A stretch of DNA of 64,000 nt from Trypanosoma brucei gambiense DAL972 (lineage: Eukaryota; Euglenozoa; Kinetoplastea; Trypanosomatida; Trypanosomatidae), in contig NC_026740.1 of NCBI RefSeq assembly GCF_000210295.1, positions 1,681,691-1,745,690 of the forward strand. The letters are read 5' to 3'. The position numbers were made by a program, and so were the translations under genes. Of this stretch, positions 55,725 through 64,000 are shown in pieces; positions within the stretch are counted from its first letter, which is position 1, and every line of letters starts with the position of its first letter. The notes under the pieces were generated by a model. The model was not told the origin of the DNA. It made no database searches and worked only from the letters and a program-made list of their open reading frames with translations.

Positions 55725-57332
55725 TCACTCCTCTTGCTCATCTATGATCCTTTCTACACCAATCACAGCTTGAAAGCAGCGACCCCAACGCAGTGGTTGC
55801 AGTAGCTCCCCATTCTCATTTGTCATGTACCGACCGACTTCACACTCCTCTTGTTCCTCCCACAACTTACGGTTGTAACGGATTGAGTCCACTACAAACT
55901 CGCACTCCAGTGGCGTCGGATCACCCTCAACAATGAGGCCACATTCGCGACGGTCCTCGTCAGAGAGCCAAAACTCAGCGCTAAGACGACTGAATGATCG
56001 GAAAGTGAGACCATGCGGCAGGCCACGCCGGCCTCCGATGCCGCGGCGGCCTCCCGTGACGTAAACAACTCCACGACCCGCAGTTGCTGCTCCACCCTCA
56101 GACGCACCACCAGCGGATGCAGCGGAACCCGGCAAACCATGATCAAAGCGAAGCTCGAAACGCTCCACCACGCTATGCTCCACAAGACTACGCACCAATG
56201 CCGCCACAAAATGCGGCATTACGACACGTAGAGAACCCACCAACGCCCATAGTAATCTCCTACCACCTCCTGATAGTTGCCCTACATCGCTCAAGCGGAG
56301 TGCAGGTGCATATGAGTCACACCCAGAGAAGCGTATCGACGACATGACTGTGATGTCCACGTGTCTCAGTGTACCTTCTGTTCCATCCCTGCTAATAACG
56401 TTGTTGACACCGCTTTTCATGGAAGCGTTACCGTTTGGGCCTCCCACAGACCCTGCCTCACCTCCATCAGTCACTGTCGTGTAAAGGTGCATGTTGACGA
56501 ACACGTCCCAGAGCGCAAAAACAGGATTTATGTCTGCCATAGACAGACACTCAGGTTCTGTAATCAGTGTAGAACCGAGAACCCACACAAGTTCTACGCC
56601 GACGTCTTGTGCCCGTTGTGTGAAGTATTGTTGCGCTACCTTTGACGAGGCACTGAGGCACAAGCAGAGTCGGCATTTCTCCACGGACAAAAGCAACGCA
56701 ACATCCTTCAACCTAGGGTGACTGGCGACACGAACTAAAAGTATATGGTGTGTGCACGCGTCACGGGAGGATTCCCGAACACACTCGTCCCGAAGTTCAA
56801 CAAGCTTCATGAAAGCATCCTGCAGTCCTTGCAAGTAGCGCCAGTAGTCTAAATCAGCCGTCGCGGCTTGCGGAGCCGCTGTTGTGTAGGGATGAAGCAG
56901 TGCATTGCGGTTGGCGGGCAAAGAGCTGAGATAGTATACATTACCGTGCTTCGCTACCGTTTCGTGCAGAACCTCCTGCAACTTTGGAAGAGACTTCAGT
57001 AACACTGCATCACTTGGGTCGCCCGCTGAGGCCTCCCCAACCCCATCTACACTAATCACCAGCTGCATTCCTTGCATGGGTGAGTAATACGGAATGGTTG
57101 GGTACGAGTGCCATACCCTTTGCTGTTGGGCAGCCACGTGCTGTTGTTGACCCTCTTCCATTGCCGCTAGTGTCTCAGTGATGGAATGCGGGTTACTGTC
57201 GCCATGGTCAAACAGATCGCCCGTGGCAGCGTGATACACGTCGGGCAGTACACCACGGCGAAAAGCCACGGGTTTGAAAGATGATGTCGGGAACGAAGTA
57301 GGATGCATCCCCCCGTTGGGCTTGCGAGCCAA
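55725..57332 (-). CDS. Hypothetical protein, large soluble (535 aa)
   Basis: Not recognised. Parts: a polar N-terminus with Gln-rich stretch (QQQHVAAQQQ, about 62-72); a folded-looking region at about 85-300 with alternating hydrophobic strands and helices (GMQLVISVDGVGEA, HILLVRVASHPRLKDVALLL, CRLCLCLSASS, GVELVWVLGSTLI); a Gly/Ala-rich insert at about 405-440; and a C-terminal segment rich in Trp/Glu/Arg ending WGRCFQAVIGVERII. No membrane span or signal. The strand pattern could be a Rossmann-like or von Willebrand A-like fold, but I cannot confirm it. Long frame and normal composition make it a safe gene. Confidence 0.85.
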   Translation of the reverse strand: MARKPNGGMHPTSFPTSSFKPVAFRRGVLPDVYHAATGDLFDHGDSNPHSITETLAAMEEGQQQHVAAQQQRVWHSYPTIPYYSPMQGMQLVISVDGVGEASAGDPSDAVLLKSLPKLQEVLHETVAKHGNVYYLSSLPANRNALLHPYTTAAPQAATADLDYWRYLQGLQDAFMKLVELRDECVRESSRDACTHHILLVRVASHPRLKDVALLLSVEKCRLCLCLSASSKVAQQYFTQRAQDVGVELVWVLGSTLITEPECLSMADINPVFALWDVFVNMHLYTTVTDGGEAGSVGGPNGNASMKSGVNNVISRDGTEGTLRHVDITVMSSIRFSGCDSYAPALRLSDVGQLSGGGRRLLWALVGSLRVVMPHFVAALVRSLVEHSVVERFELRFDHGLPGSAASAGGASEGGAATAGRGVVYVTGGRRGIGGRRGLPHGLTFRSFSRLSAEFWLSDEDRRECGLIVEGDPTPLECEFVVDSIRYNRKLWEEQEECEVGRYMTNENGELLQPLRWGRCFQAVIGVERIIDEQEE

Positions 57333-57782
57333 AGCAAAAAGGCACAGCCGCAGCCCTTACAGCGGCTCAATATCTATACCGTCTATACGTACACCCTATT
57401 GGGTCTTTCCGTTACGCTGTGGGAAAGCGTCAGGAGAGCGCGGGCGAAAAGGTAGCATGTGGAAAAGCAAAAAAAAAAGCAGCTCCAATCAACAATTAAT
57501 GGCAGTAAAAGGCCTCAACGACACCTCCTCATCCGGAAACAATGGAAAATAATACAAAATCAAGCAACACGCACCGCAGTGTAGCGCGACCTGAAAGGGG
57601 GAAAATAAACAAAAAAGGAAAAGAGGAAGGGAGGTAAGGAGGAATATAAGTGTATGAAAAACCTCTATTGTGCCCCTAAACTTGAAACGATAAGGGGATG
57701 CATTAGGTGTAATGCAGAAAAGGTGGTGAGCGGCAACGCTACACAGGAAGCGTGCCCCCTCTTGTTACTTTGATCTCTTCTA
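57333..57782. other. Spacer, no gene seen
   Basis: Purine-rich on the plus strand (57590-57640), which is pyrimidine-rich on the coding strand and a candidate splice-acceptor tract for the 535-aa gene. No convincing frame. Confidence 0.5.
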
Positions 57783-59063
57783 TCATACAGCGATCGAACA
57801 CGAAACCGTGCCGTGAGCTCGAAGTTGATCTAATATGTCATTAATTCTTTTATCCAGCGACCGCACCACATCACTGTCTTCATCTAAAGCACCGGCACTA
57901 GTCTCGACGATAATGCGCCGTTCGCTCCGGAGCCTTTCAACTTCCCTCACGAGGGCGGCAATATCAGGATCAGCTTGGGCCTCTAGGCTCGGTGAAGCTA
58001 CGCCCCTTTGACATCTTTTCCTTTCCTTAACATCTGCTGCACTATCAATGGATAACGACTTCTGGCCCACCTTTCTCAGCCGCTCCTCTAACTCCCTGTT
58101 CAACTGCTTTAGACGATCTATCTCATCCGCACTCCGCCGCAGCTGTTCCTTTCCTCTAATAGACAATTCAGTGAGTCTACTGTTCTCTTCCTGAAGCCTG
58201 CTGCAACGGTCTTCTACCTGCTGCAACCTCTCCTGATGCCGTCGCTCTAGCCTATCCTGAAGGTTTTGCTGTTCCATCACAAACTCTGACCGCATTCGCG
58301 CCTCGACAGTGCTGAGTTTCTCAGGTGGGGATGTGAGTTCGCGGGTCCGAAAGCGGTGGAACTCCTCCGAAAGTGCTAAGTAGTCCCTCTGCGCCTGCTG
58401 TAAGCGCTCATCCGCGCGTTTTGCCTGTGCCTCTGCAGCTAGCACGCGCTGTTCTTGCAACTCAATAGCGTGATCTGCGTCCTCTTTAGCACGTCGCACC
58501 TCCACCTTCGCGTCCGTTCCTGCACGCCGACGAGCGTCCACTAACTGTTGCCGCAGGAGCCGGACATCCTTCTCCATCTCAACGAGGCGCCACTTCCGCC
58601 GCTCCATTTGCTTCTCCTCCTCAGCCAATCGCTGCTCCCGGTGGGAAACCTCCTGCTCCCGCATTTCGAGACCCGCTACCGCCTGCTGCTCCCTTGTTTT
58701 AACCAAACGTGACAACTCCGTCAGCGCCTTCTTTTTTTGTGTTTCCAGCTGCTGCCGAAGCTTGGATGCCTGAATGGCACGCCACAGCTCCAGATCCCAC
58801 GCCGCGCGGTACTCCACCGTCTGGCGTACGTTGTTTGCTATTGAGGCCGCAGCGTTGCTAAAGCCTTCTTCCACCCTACGACCAGTGGGGGCCGAGACCG
58901 ACGGGGTTGGCTCCTGGGTTTCGATGGGAGATGGTAATTGGTTCGAGGCCTGGCTAACAGTTGGTACGGGCACTGGACATAACGGTGGTTGGGGCGTGGA
59001 ACGCCCTGGGGAGTCCTGGGACTGCCTCGACTGACGGCCAAGTGAAGAACTTGTCCCACTCAT
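57783..59063 (-). CDS. Coiled-coil protein resembling the CEP120 C-terminal region (426 aa)
   Basis: Residues 1-75 are Ser/Pro/Gln-rich. From about 83 to 370 the protein is nearly continuous coiled coil. The entry motif EYRAAWDLELWRAIQ (84-98), the following REQQ..EQRLAEEE register and RRAKEDADHAIELQEQRV, and the terminal DEDSDVVRSLDKRINDIL match, as far as I recall, the order of features in the C-terminal coiled coil of CEP120, a centriole elongation factor. The C2 domains of animal CEP120 are absent. By analogy a basal body or centriolar function is likely in this flagellate. Homology is by eye, so moderate certainty. Start is the first ATG. Confidence 0.75.
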   Translation of the reverse strand: MSGTSSSLGRQSRQSQDSPGRSTPQPPLCPVPVPTVSQASNQLPSPIETQEPTPSVSAPTGRRVEEGFSNAAASIANNVRQTVEYRAAWDLELWRAIQASKLRQQLETQKKKALTELSRLVKTREQQAVAGLEMREQEVSHREQRLAEEEKQMERRKWRLVEMEKDVRLLRQQLVDARRRAGTDAKVEVRRAKEDADHAIELQEQRVLAAEAQAKRADERLQQAQRDYLALSEEFHRFRTRELTSPPEKLSTVEARMRSEFVMEQQNLQDRLERRHQERLQQVEDRCSRLQEENSRLTELSIRGKEQLRRSADEIDRLKQLNRELEERLRKVGQKSLSIDSAADVKERKRCQRGVASPSLEAQADPDIAALVREVERLRSERRIIVETSAGALDEDSDVVRSLDKRINDILDQLRAHGTVSCSIAV

Positions 59064-60840
59064 CGCTCAGAGGTACCACCAGCTTACGGCCCTATGGCGC
59101 CAGTACCTCCTTCTCCTTTATTGGTCCCTCCCTCTCTCTGCTTCACGTTGATAGCAACAAGTGTCTACTCCCTCTATGCTGCGCGTGGTCTTCCGACCAA
59201 GCGATATTTCCAGTTGATTAGGTGGCGCCTCCACCCTGAGGCGTCTTCCTCCTCCTTAATGGTGTTGTGGGCGCCAAAACCCCCTGCAACGGATTATGGG
59301 GGCCCTCCTTATCGGTTCCCTTCTCGCTATTATATATATATATATAGCTAACGTGGTCTTTTTGGTACGACAGGAGTAAAAGGAGAAAGCAAAGGTTTGA
59401 GAGACATAATAGGGATGTGATCACCGCAGCAGTGGAAGGGCAAAATAAGTGCACGCACGCGCATATAGACCGATATACGCATGTGTGTAATGGTGGGAAA
59501 GAAACGTAAAAACACATTTTCGCACTTCGTTAATCGCAGCAATGAAGAACCCCTGCGGCTCCACGAGTTTGTTAATGTCGGCAGTGACTAACATATATTC
59601 CTTTGCTGTGTTGCGTACGATCATGAAGGGAACTGACTTAGCGGAATATAAAGGGGGGAAAAGAGGGGGAACATCCTAAAAATGAAAATAAAACGGGGAG
59701 AACCGAGCGGCGAAACGCATATCAATGACGAAAGTAATCGTAAGAAACAAAAAAAAAAGAAAGAGCGACAGCGCGAGAATGAAAATAAGCCGGAAGAAAT
59801 TATGAAAGGTTTTACAGCGAAGGTGGACACCACACAAGCCCCCTGAGAAAGACGTAAAAATCGTAGCCATCCTCCTCTAAGTGGAGCTTTGCTCTCATAC
59901 CTCTGCTGCTCCACTTCACCTTTCATCAAACTCTTCCCCACTCACACTACGCTCTTCTGCTTTATCGCTCTCCCACACCACCTCCGCTTCCGCGGCGGCT
60001 GCGAAGGGCCGGTGCAGAAAGTTACCTGCACTGCCACTTCGTCCGCGATACAAATATACATGTATGTATATGTACACGTAGACTCACGATGCTTCCCTTA
60101 TCTCTTCTCCCTTTTCCCCAATCCTTTTCTCACTCCTCCTGTTACGCAGACGCCGATGTTTATGCTCAAGGTTCCCCAAAGGTGTCGCTGTTACCTATAC
60201 CGCCTCGCTGAGACTAGAGGGAAAGGCAAAAGCACTTTACGACATAGCAAGGTGTCACGCTCTTGTTTCGTTCGTTCCCTTTGTGTGATGCATGGTTTGA
60301 TCGTAATTACAGGGAAGTTAATGGCACACCTCTGCCATACACATACACATACAACTCCCAACCCGCGTGCATACATATGTGTAAACGAAACCTTTCCCCG
60401 CACACACCCTGAAACCACGTTCTGTTATTCTAATTGTCTTACCTTCCCCCTCACATGGGCTCGACACACGAAACTCACGGCCCAGCTCGTAGAGTCGCGT
60501 CTTGATCCCCCTCGCATCTGCTAATCTTTACCATTTATCTCCTTTTCTTTCGGTCATCCTCAGCTCTATTTTCCTCTCTCTCTCCTTCTGATCTCATCAC
60601 CAGCCTTTCAGTGACGAGGCGCTTCCAATCTCAGACACCCGACTTCATCCTTGTTTCAACCCCCCCCCCCCTGCTTAATTAACCCTATTCTGAATTCGGG
60701 TACCTCCAGCTGTGTTTATCCAGTCCTCTCCCCCAAATCAGATTACCCACACACGCACACGCTTCTTTCGCCCATCCCAACCCGTTCTGCTGAGAAGCAG
60801 CTGGCAGGGCATACAGTACAGCGTTGCGACCACTAAGCAC
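59064..60840. other. Spacer between CEP120-like gene and EMC2
   Basis: Contains a TA run (59331-59345), a poly-C run (60661-60671) and repeated CA-rich stretches. A plus-strand 211-codon frame (59889-60524) is against the cluster orientation and composed of repeat translations. A small minus-strand frame at 59421-59624 follows a good splice-acceptor-like tract and is reported under findings. Confidence 0.5.
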
Positions 60841-61815
60841 TTAATCATCACGATGTAGCATCGCCTCCAGTGCCGATAGCATTGGACTACCCTTGTACAT
60901 ATCTACAAGTTTCTTTTCCGCCCAGGCACGAAGCGATACGGCTTCCTCCTTTTGCTCATCCCCCACACGAGATGCTGTAGACGACTTGCTCTGTCGTATG
61001 ATCTCATTCGCTACAACCCACAGTCCATACGCTGCGCGACTGTTGTTGGGATGGTCATTCAACCGAAGCGACTGCGCGTACTCTACAAGACTGTGCCTGT
61101 GATCGCCCGCCATGTAATACAACTCAGCGAGGCGCGTATGAGAGAGATAACAACTACTGCTAAGCAGCATGGCCTCATTGGCATGGTGTAGGGCCTTGGT
61201 ATAGTTTTCGCACAGGTAGTGCAAGTTTGAAAGCTCACGATACACGCTGAGACAGTTACCGCCGTGCAACTCGAGAAACGTATGTTTCTCATCGTTAACA
61301 TCCGTGTAGACTAGCTGCTTCTCCAGCACCTCGATAGCCTTGTGATACTTTCCTTCACTCTTTAGCATAGTGGACAGTCGCTTCACGGGGAAATCATCAC
61401 TTGGAAAGTCCTTAAGTAACGCGCGATAGTGACCTTCCGCCTCCTCTGCACGACCCTCTGCCTCTAAGCACAGGCCTTCCAGGCGCCGCACGCGTACCGA
61501 CTGCTTGCCAAATTGCTTTTGAAGCAGCGAGAGGTATTGCCGGCTGGTGTCTACCCTTCCGCAGTCCAGTGCTGCAATGAGAATCTGCTCGTAAATGCAG
61601 AAAAGCTCTTGTGAACCAATGCCACTAGTACCGCCAGCGAGCAGGTCAGTTCCTAGCAGAAGGACGACATTTGAGTTTCGCGTTTCCTTTTCTCGGTGCA
61701 GCTGGAGGAGCTCGCGCTTCTCCTTCCTGGAGAGTTGTTTAACACCAAGAGGTGTAAGAGACTGCAGCGAGATGTTTGATTCCGCCACGTTGTCGGTTGG
61801 CCCTTTCATAGCCAA
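60841..61815 (-). CDS. EMC2: ER membrane complex subunit 2 (324 aa)
   Basis: Cytosolic TPR scaffold of the ER membrane complex, which inserts tail-anchored and multi-pass membrane proteins. The helical TPR series begins at about 68 (ELFCIYEQILIAALDCGR) and runs to about 290. Recognisable units are RVRRLEGLCLEAEGRAEEAEGHY (about 108-130), PVKRLSTMLKSEGKYHKAIEVL (143-164) and LSHTRLAELYYMAGDHRHSLVEYAQSLRL (224-252), followed by NNSRAAYGLW (257-266), a stretch typical of EMC2. Length matches the family (about 290-330). The first ATG is used; residues 1-60 are polar. Confidence 0.88.
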   Translation of the reverse strand: MAMKGPTDNVAESNISLQSLTPLGVKQLSRKEKRELLQLHREKETRNSNVVLLLGTDLLAGGTSGIGSQELFCIYEQILIAALDCGRVDTSRQYLSLLQKQFGKQSVRVRRLEGLCLEAEGRAEEAEGHYRALLKDFPSDDFPVKRLSTMLKSEGKYHKAIEVLEKQLVYTDVNDEKHTFLELHGGNCLSVYRELSNLHYLCENYTKALHHANEAMLLSSSCYLSHTRLAELYYMAGDHRHSLVEYAQSLRLNDHPNNSRAAYGLWVVANEIIRQSKSSTASRVGDEQKEEAVSLRAWAEKKLVDMYKGSPMLSALEAMLHRDD

Positions 61816-62490
61816 CTTTTAATATCGTTCCCTTTTCTTTTTTTGTGCCTGTGTTCCCTTGTTTTCCCTCCCTTGATGCCGCCGTGGTTGCTTATGCTTT
61901 CCCTCTTGTTACTTGTTGTGCTCCCTTCTAGGCCCGATGCCCGCTCTTTTGTACAACAAAAGTGAGGAAAAGACAAACAGGAGCAGCAAAACGATCAGAA
62001 CAGAAGAACAATGGGAGAAAACGAAAGAAATTAAGCACGTTGAATCCGTTTCGCTGAATGGTACTCCAGAGGGATGAAGACACACGGGCCGCGCAACAGA
62101 ACAACAATGTAAACGTAAAAAAAAAAAAGACATGCCCAGTGGAAAGAAAGTGGTGGCCGTGAAAAATTAAGGGAGTAAACAAATAAAGGTGGAACCAAAA
62201 GCGTAAAAAATATTGGCGCGGAATCCGAGTTAAGAAAGTGGCGGCAGGCTCGGAGAAACATGAAAACTACAACAGAACCTATTATGAACGCGGAAACGAT
62301 AGCAAAATGATAATACCGGTAATAATACTACAGAAAACAACACCACGAAAGAGGAATGAGAAAACGAAAACATTGCTCCCTGCCAACCAACCACCATGTT
62401 CAAATATAAATCTCCAGACACGTATATATATATATATACAAATGAACGGAAGGCATGTAGGGGAACTAAAAAAGAAACTAATGGCGGTCT
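61816..62490. other. Spacer between EMC2 and peptidase T, no gene seen
   Basis: Frames on the minus strand (62133-61909, 62261-62031) are Phe/Leu/Ser-rich and mutually overlapping. TA run at 62424-62437. Probable UTR sequence. Confidence 0.55.
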
Positions 62491-63759
62491 TCACCGTTTC
62501 CGCAGCTTGGGTAGCTTCGTGGCCAATAGTGCCAACTGCCGCGTGACCTCATATGACTTGACAAACGACGGAATGGGAAGAAACTCAAACTTCGAGTGGA
62601 AGTTGTGTGCCCCTGTAAAGTAATTTGGGGTCACAACACCCCGGGAAGACAAAACAGCTCCATCGGTCCCGCCACGCATCGGTGTTACTTTTGGCTGCAC
62701 ACCAACGCTGCGCAACGCATCGAACAGAAGGTCCACTGCAGAGCGATCGTCACCCAAAAAGTTGGCAATGTTGCGGTACTGCTCTGAAATGCTTAGCTCC
62801 ACACCACCAGTTGGGTAGCACAGCCGAATGGACTCCGCAACCGAAAGAAGCTGTTGTTTGCGTGCTTCAAACCTGACTGCATCAAACTCGCGTATTTTGA
62901 CATCCAATACCGCCTCATTCTGGTTGGCGTATATATCAGAAAACCACCAATAGCCATCACGCCCCGCCGTGCACTCGGGTGTTTCGTTGCGGTCAAACTG
63001 CGCAATGTAATCCATCGCCATGAGTAGCGGATTCACCAGCACACCCTTCGCAGACATGGGGTGAGCCGTGACGCCAGTGAAAGTGATACGCGCTGCCGCC
63101 GCATTAAAGTTCTCATAAACAACTTCACCCAACTCACAGCAATCGATCGTATACGCAAAGTCCACATCAAAACGAGCCTTTAGATCGAGATTCTTCGGAC
63201 CCAAGAGGCCAATCTCCTCATCAGGCACACAACATACAACAATATCACCATGTTCATCGTTCGGCTGCAACCCTGTGATCATTTCCATGACCACCGTGAT
63301 TGCTGCTTTGTCATCCGCCCCAAGCACGCTGGTACCATCGCCAAACAAAATATCCTGTCCAACGTAGGCCTCAATTTCTGGGTGCTCTGTCACCCGTAAC
63401 CAAATATCCTTTTCCTTGTTGAGGCAAACGTCACCCCCGTCGTAATGCAGCTTCTGCGCCCGTACAACCGGGCTGAGACCAACATCAACTGTGTCGAGAT
63501 GAACAATGAAACCGATAGTTGGGCAATCCTTCACAGTGCCCCGTTTAATCGCTGTTACTGTGGCGTGGTTGTCACACAATACATCCTCCAAACCCACATC
63601 TCGCAGTTCTCCAGCAATCAGCTCAGCGAGTTCCTGCTGCCCAGGGGATGTCGGTAAGGACTTCCCTGCAAAGGAGGCGTTGCTTTGACTGCTTATGGCA
63701 GAGTATCGCATGAAGCGATTCACAAGCCGCTGCTCAATGGTCTCTGCTGGCATGGCCAA
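62491..63759 (-). CDS. PEPT: Peptidase T, M20 family tripeptidase (422 aa)
   Basis: Zinc aminopeptidase that releases N-terminal residues from tripeptides. The di-zinc site is complete: H87 and D89 in VHLDTVDVG, D149/D150 in GADDKAA, catalytic Glu181 and metal Glu182 in VPDEEIG, D206 in TIDCCE, and H385 in GAHNFHS. The dimerisation lid (about 215-335) includes TAHPMSAKG and the RGGTDG loop (362-367). Length is that of bacterial PepT (about 410 aa). There is no signal peptide or obvious organelle signal, so it is probably cytosolic. Met3 is an alternative start. Its closest known relatives are bacterial, so an old transfer is plausible. Confidence 0.95.
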   Translation of the reverse strand: MAMPAETIEQRLVNRFMRYSAISSQSNASFAGKSLPTSPGQQELAELIAGELRDVGLEDVLCDNHATVTAIKRGTVKDCPTIGFIVHLDTVDVGLSPVVRAQKLHYDGGDVCLNKEKDIWLRVTEHPEIEAYVGQDILFGDGTSVLGADDKAAITVVMEMITGLQPNDEHGDIVVCCVPDEEIGLLGPKNLDLKARFDVDFAYTIDCCELGEVVYENFNAAAARITFTGVTAHPMSAKGVLVNPLLMAMDYIAQFDRNETPECTAGRDGYWWFSDIYANQNEAVLDVKIREFDAVRFEARKQQLLSVAESIRLCYPTGGVELSISEQYRNIANFLGDDRSAVDLLFDALRSVGVQPKVTPMRGGTDGAVLSSRGVVTPNYFTGAHNFHSKFEFLPIPSFVKSYEVTRQLALLATKLPKLRKR

Positions 63760-64000
63760 TAATTTCGGTGGTGGCTCGATTTATCAGAGAGTGAAGATTC
63801 CAATATACGTTCTGGCACAGCGGTTGCAACAAAAGAAAGCCAAAACTGTAATATTTATTTTTCCCCCTTTCTAGAGTGATTTCGCCAAAGACCTCAGGGG
63901 AAAGGGAGGGCACATCTGCGAAGTAAGCGCACTCCCACACAATCACAAATACACGTATTCAGATTGTACTTAGAACAAAAACAGCTGAAGATGAAGCAGA
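63760..64000. other. Upstream region of peptidase T
   Basis: No gene. Plus-strand purine patches at 63827-63842 and 63893-63910 are pyrimidine-rich on the coding strand and could direct trans-splicing of the peptidase T mRNA. Confidence 0.4.

Noticed and set aside
59889..60524. 211-codon plus-strand frame
   Set aside because: Opposite to the whole cluster, rich in His/Thr/Tyr/Val repeats from CA and TA tracts, no domain seen.

Overview
The window looks like the core of a Trypanosoma brucei-group chromosome. Every convincing gene lies on the minus strand, as in a kinetoplastid directional gene cluster. Spacers are long, AT-rich and full of homopolymers and microsatellites, and no gene needs cis-splicing. 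The left third is an array of trypanosome-type receptor adenylate cyclases (GRESAG4 family), and the right part carries single-copy kinetoplastid housekeeping genes. From memory of the family, an array next to eIF3a resembles chromosome 7 of T. brucei; this was not checked against a database. Two 100-N runs show a scaffolded draft assembly.

Layout. 1-1745: a contig with no convincing gene; its right end recurs at 11490-12235. 1846-24083: four tandem cyclase genes about 6.55 kb apart. The leftmost is cut by a gap and frameshifted, two are intact (1269 and 1267 aa), and the one nearest eIF3a has a frameshifted C-terminal tail. Two of the three spacers hold a decayed retroposon whose reverse transcriptase motifs can still be read; in the third it runs into a gap. 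The ectodomains are mosaics of short alternative segments on a nearly invariant backbone, while the membrane span and catalytic domain are invariant. 24084-25515: unique spacer.

From 25516 rightwards, all minus strand: eIF3a; a possible 71-aa small protein; an ER-type protein with an ARMET/MANF-like SAP domain; a tandem triplet of seven-pass TMEM8/DUF3522-like (CREST superfamily) membrane proteins, whose middle copy has lost three of five signature residues; a hypothetical protein; a RING-H2 protein; a membrane-anchored J-protein; a protein ending in a split U2AF-homology-like domain; a 5-kb stretch with no gene; a protein kinase with C-terminal leucine-rich repeats; a possible 68-aa membrane protein; ARL1; a hypothetical protein; a coiled-coil protein resembling the CEP120 C-terminus; EMC2; and peptidase T.

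The genes share no pathway, as is usual in a kinetoplastid polycistron. They would be transcribed right to left as one precursor and separated by spliced-leader trans-splicing and polyadenylation, so regulation should lie mainly in the spacers and UTRs. The two tandem families (cyclases, TMEM8-like) are the dynamic parts: both show local duplication, patchy homogenisation and divergence of selected copies. I found no tRNA, rRNA, CRISPR or intact transposon.
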